From the NCBI GenBank assembly GCA_028708155.1, contig JAQVZN010000028.1:1-7105 (forward strand): a stretch of DNA of 7,105 nt, written 5' to 3'. Below the pieces are notes generated by a model. The model was not told the DNA's origin, ran no database searches, and was given only the letters and a program-made list of their open reading frames with translations. The DNA comes from Minisyncoccota bacterium. Lineage in GTDB: Bacteria; Patescibacteriota; Minisyncoccia; Minisyncoccales; Minisyncoccaceae. Below, in pieces: positions 5,077 through 7,105 of this stretch (the stretch's first letter is position 1; each line of letters opens with the position of its first letter). The position numbers and the translations under genes were made by a program.

Positions 5077-5349
5077 ATGAATAAAATCAAGTATTGGTTT
5101 ATTGCAGTAATTATTATTGCGGTAATGTGCGTAGTCGATTTCATTGTAGATAATGATGTTATGCGTTTTATTAAGAACTTTGTTATAATCTTTATTGTAA
5201 TAAATTATTTCTCTGATAGTTTATACAAAGAGAAATTTTCTTCTCATCGCATAGTACTTTTTTATTTGCTTTACTTATTAGTAGCACTTTTAGTTGTTAT
5301 GATAGTAGAGGGAGTAACAACAATGATAATGATTGGTTTGAGTAGCTAA
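5077..5349 (+). CDS. Small three-helix membrane protein of unknown function
   Basis: Not recognised. The 90 residues are almost entirely membrane-embedded, with predicted helices at about 6-24, 30-47 and 58-85. They are separated by a short acidic turn (DFIVDNDV) and a polar loop (SDSLYKEKFSSHR). There is no cleavable signal. The ATG follows AAGAGGA (5064-5070) by 6 nt. It has its own promoter, and its TAA stop lies in its own terminator stem, the same layout as the membrane proteins at 20 and 1422. It lies between the helicase and the second candidate RNA; I see no functional link to either. Confidence 0.75.
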   Translation: MNKIKYWFIAVIIIAVMCVVDFIVDNDVMRFIKNFVIIFIVINYFSDSLYKEKFSSHRIVLFYLLYLLVALLVVMIVEGVTTMIMIGLSS

Positions 5350-5367
5350 ATTAGTTACTCTTTTTTT
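5340..5367 (+). terminator. Intrinsic terminator of the 5077 gene
   Basis: GAGTAGCT (5340-5347) pairs with AGTTACTC (5353-5360) with one G-U pair and a 5-nt loop, then seven T. The TAA stop (5347-5349) sits at the top of the stem and in the loop. Confidence 0.88.
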
Positions 5368-5380
5368 ATTAAAGAATTAA

Positions 5381-5389
5381 TGCTATGGT
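5381..5389 (+). promoter_or_regulatory. Extended -10 promoter of the second candidate RNA
   Basis: TGC-TATGGT (5381-5389) is an extended -10 without a clear -35, which falls in the upstream terminator T tract. Its predicted start, 7 nt on, is G5396, the first base of the RNA's closing helix. Confidence 0.45.
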
Positions 5390-5395
5390 TAATTT

Positions 5396-5487
5396 GTGCC
5401 CACGGGGCTAGAGACCCCTTTTTAACTAAGGAACTTTAAGTTAAAGTGGGCACATTTAAGAATCACCATTAGGTGATTTTTTAATTT
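5396..5487 (+). ncRNA. Candidate small RNA: three-way junction plus terminator
   Basis: GTGCCCAC (5396-5403) is the perfect complement of GTGGGCAC (5446-5453). This closes a domain with two hairpins: GGGG/CCCC (5404-5407 with 5415-5418, loop CTAGAGA) and TTTAACT/AGTTAAA (5421-5427 with 5439-5445, loop AAGGAACTTTA). Only two bases (5419-5420) are unpaired at the junction, so nearly the whole 58 nt is explained by helices. A 7-nt linker leads to an intrinsic terminator. An extended -10 places transcription start at the first base. The GC-rich segments stand out sharply from the AT-rich surroundings. It does not match hammerhead, purine-riboswitch, SRP or 6S signatures that I know. A free-standing sRNA fits best, because the next gene has its own promoter beyond the terminator; a cis-attenuator is the alternative. 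Confidence 0.62.
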
Positions 5488-5490
5488 TTT
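5458..5490 (+). terminator. Intrinsic terminator of the second candidate RNA
   Basis: AATCACC (5461-5467) pairs with GGTGATT (5472-5478) around ATTA. The stem can extend through A-T and G-U pairs to 5458-5481 and is followed by T-rich sequence. Confidence 0.85.
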
Positions 5491-5516
5491 GCTTTTTTAT
5501 AACTTTATGGTATTAT
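5489..5516 (+). promoter_or_regulatory. Promoter of the metalloprotease gene
   Basis: TATTAT (5511-5516), 5 of 6 to consensus, lies 16 nt from TTGCTT (5489-5494). Initiation would be around 5523, the GTG start, so the message should be leaderless. Confidence 0.55.
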
Positions 5517-5522
5517 TAATAT

Positions 5523-6971
5523 GTGAAAAAAGAGATTTTAAAATTTATTATTACATTTGTATTAATTTTTTGTTTTACAAATAATGCTTTCGCAGAAACG
5601 ATAGATGAGAGAACTTTTTATGTTGATCCTTCTTTTTCTGATAATTCATCAAGTTATACTCTAAAAGCAACTCGTGTTTTGCAAAAGAATGGATTAGACA
5701 TCTATATTGATAGTAACTATTTTAATACAAAAACATTAGAAGAACAAAGCAAAATAAAAGAAGTTTTAACTCAAGCTTCTGAAAGGTTTAAAATTAATCA
5801 AGCTAAAGTGATTTCTATTTTTGGAAGAGAGGCTTATCCAGGAATAGATAACAATAATAATTTAGTAGTTTTGCTTCAACCATTGAAGAATGACGCTAAA
5901 GGTTATATCAGGGTTATTGATAAGTATGAAAAGATAGTTGCTCCGATGTCTAACGAAAGCGAAATGGTTTATTTAGATGTTTTAAAGATAGATAGCCCGT
6001 TCTTTGATTCTTTTATAATTCATGAATATACTCATTTAATTTTTATTAATCAAAAGAACGTTAGTGAAGCGTACTTGGAAGAAAATACTTGGCTTGCAGA
6101 ACTTTACTCTGAATACGCAGCGACAATGATACAAGATAGCAGTGTTTATGGTTATTTTGATCAAAGAATCAAAGATTTTTTCCAAAACCCTTCTTCGGCT
6201 TTAATTTATTGGAGTGGAGATAATTATGATTATTCAGTTATTACTTTATTAGCTCACTATATTGTTGATAATTATGGAAAAGAGATTTTATCTGAATCAA
6301 TGAAATCAACAAGCGTTGGCATAGAAAGTTTAGATTTGGCTTTAAAAAGAAAAGGATACACAGAAACTTTTGAAGATATTTTTAAGAACTTTATTGTAGC
6401 TTTAGCAATTAATGATTGCTCTTCTAATAATAAGTATTGTTTTAAAAATGAAAAATTAAAAAATTTCACTATTCTACCTTTTGCTAATTTTCTTCCTTTC
6501 TCAGGAAACGCTATTATTTCTATTGGACAAAGTATCTATAACTGGTCAGCTCAATGGCAAAAGTTTTCAGGAGGTTCTGGAAATCTAGAGATAATGTTTA
6601 ATGGTGAAGACGGAACAAGTATTAAGGCAAGATATGTTGCTAAAACAAAGACAGGGAAAAACGTTGTTGGAGATTTAGAATTAAATACAAGCAATGAGGG
6701 AAAAGTAGCTATACCGGAGATGAGTACAGAGTATGATTCAATTATCATTATTCCATATATAGCTGATAGAAGTCTTCCTAATTCTCTTAAAAAGTGGGGT
6801 TATGAAATTAAGGCTCAAGTGGTAGATAGTGAGATTGAAGAAAATGAAGAGGAACAGAGTTTTGAAGATATCTTTAACATTACAAAGCCATTGAATCAAA
6901 TGACGCAAAGAGAATTACTTATTCTTTTAATAAAAATATTGCTTTTAAAACAGCAAGGTTATAGTTTTTAA
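5523..6971 (+). CDS. Secreted HExxH zinc metalloprotease-like protein
   Basis: A 482-residue exported protein. The signal peptide has basic MKKEILK, a hydrophobic core (8-19) and an AFA|E cleavage site after residue 24. The catalytic signature is IIHEYTHLIF (165-174): H167 and H171 as zinc ligands, E168 as general base. A downstream WLAELYSEYA (190-199) supplies E193 as probable third ligand. This is the gluzincin layout of M30/M1-like peptidases (usually WLNEG..E). The G is replaced by L here. Residues 330-425 look like a beta-rich accessory domain. An acidic linker (about 432-446) precedes a C-terminal helix (NQMTQRELLILLIKILLLKQQ). C299 and C306 could form a disulfide. The GTG start is forced by an in-frame TAA at 5517-5519, with no Shine-Dalgarno. 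Substrate unknown; likely extracytoplasmic or surface. Confidence 0.85.
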   Translation: MKKEILKFIITFVLIFCFTNNAFAETIDERTFYVDPSFSDNSSSYTLKATRVLQKNGLDIYIDSNYFNTKTLEEQSKIKEVLTQASERFKINQAKVISIFGREAYPGIDNNNNLVVLLQPLKNDAKGYIRVIDKYEKIVAPMSNESEMVYLDVLKIDSPFFDSFIIHEYTHLIFINQKNVSEAYLEENTWLAELYSEYAATMIQDSSVYGYFDQRIKDFFQNPSSALIYWSGDNYDYSVITLLAHYIVDNYGKEILSESMKSTSVGIESLDLALKRKGYTETFEDIFKNFIVALAINDCSSNNKYCFKNEKLKNFTILPFANFLPFSGNAIISIGQSIYNWSAQWQKFSGGSGNLEIMFNGEDGTSIKARYVAKTKTGKNVVGDLELNTSNEGKVAIPEMSTEYDSIIIIPYIADRSLPNSLKKWGYEIKAQVVDSEIEENEEEQSFEDIFNITKPLNQMTQRELLILLIKILLLKQQGYSF

Positions 6972-6992
6972 TCCGCATTTTTGCGGATTTTT
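6970..6992 (+). terminator. Intrinsic terminator of the metalloprotease gene
   Basis: AATCCGCA (6970-6977) and TGCGGATT (6982-6989) form a perfect 8-bp stem with a TTTT loop, followed by T's. The stop codon (6969-6971) overlaps the stem base. Confidence 0.88.
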
Positions 6993-7004
6993 AATTCCAT
7001 AAAT

Positions 7005-7105
7005 ATGATTTTTACCATTTTATTATTATCATTGTTATATATTTTTTTAGTAATTTTTGGTTCTAAGCTTTCAAAAGATTTTTCTATTTTTTTGGATGAA
7101 AAAGA
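7005..7105 (+). CDS. Start of a membrane-anchored protein, cut by the window end
   Basis: An open frame from ATG 7005 runs off the window. The 33 visible residues begin with a hydrophobic segment (MIFTILLLSLLYIFLVIFG, 1-19) and then turn polar (SKLSKDFSIFLDEK), as in an N-terminal anchor or uncleaved signal. No Shine-Dalgarno is visible. TTTAAT (6990-6995) could be a -10 that overlaps the upstream terminator, giving a very short leader. Identity cannot be judged from this fragment. Confidence 0.5.
   Translation, partial: MIFTILLLSLLYIFLVIFGSKLSKDFSIFLDEK

Noticed and set aside
5396..5453. Hammerhead ribozyme or purine riboswitch, both three-way junctions
   Set aside because: The hammerhead core (CUGAUGA and GAAA) is absent, the junction has only two unpaired bases, and purine-riboswitch loop and junction consensus are missing.
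6272..6748. Two minus-strand frames inside the metalloprotease gene
   Set aside because: Both are antisense to a coherent signal-peptide-bearing protein and lack start signals.
1..7105. Alternative genetic code (TGA read as Gly), as in some CPR groups
   Set aside because: TGA ends the first gene inside its terminator and ends the antitoxin in an ATGA overlap with the toxin, and the reading frames contain no in-frame TGA needing to be read through.
1..7105. CRISPR array, tRNA, rRNA or insertion sequence
   Set aside because: No regularly spaced repeats, no cloverleaf or rRNA-like segments, and no transposase or terminal inverted repeats with target duplications were seen.

Overview
The window is a strongly AT-rich bacterial segment holding short intergenic regions, ten recognisable protein genes (the last cut by the window end, the first possibly cut at its start), two candidate structured RNAs, sigma70-type promoters and many compact intrinsic terminators. 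TGA is used as a real stop: it ends the antitoxin in an ATGA overlap, and it ends the first gene inside a terminator. The genetic code is therefore the standard bacterial one. Low GC, many small orphan proteins, a short PIF1-type helicase and an exported protein ending in a Leu/Ile-rich helical tail suggest a Patescibacteria/CPR-like organism. That is an inference; no marker gene is present.

Layout. Positions 1-300 hold the end of a small membrane protein gene and its terminator. Convergent to it, 322-1038 (-) encodes a TPR-like soluble protein. Upstream of that gene a divergent promoter drives a GC-richer, highly structured region (about 1139-1353). Its ends pair perfectly and are followed by a T tract, so it is read as a non-coding RNA of about 215 nt. 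A textbook TTGACA-17-TATAAT promoter then drives a second small membrane protein (1422-1727). Convergent to that is a charged orphan protein (1784-2608, -).

The 2609-2722 interval is a divergent control region. It serves the orphan gene on one side and a RelB/DinJ-RelE/YafQ-type toxin-antitoxin pair (2723-3255) on the other. A palindrome covering the -10 box is the likely TA operator. An orphan gene with its own promoter and terminator follows (3314-3724), then a PIF1-family helicase (3800-5026), a third small membrane protein (5077-5349), and a second candidate RNA (about 5396-5487) that folds as a three-way junction plus terminator. Next come a secreted HEYTH zinc metalloprotease-like protein (5523-6971) and the start of another membrane protein.

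Most genes look like independently transcribed units; the only clear operon is the TA pair. Two translation-start styles coexist. Five genes have good Shine-Dalgarno sequences. Three others (antitoxin, helicase, metalloprotease) have forced start codons 6-8 nt downstream of a -10 box and no Shine-Dalgarno, which predicts leaderless mRNAs. The signals most worth following are the two structured RNAs and this leaderless pattern.
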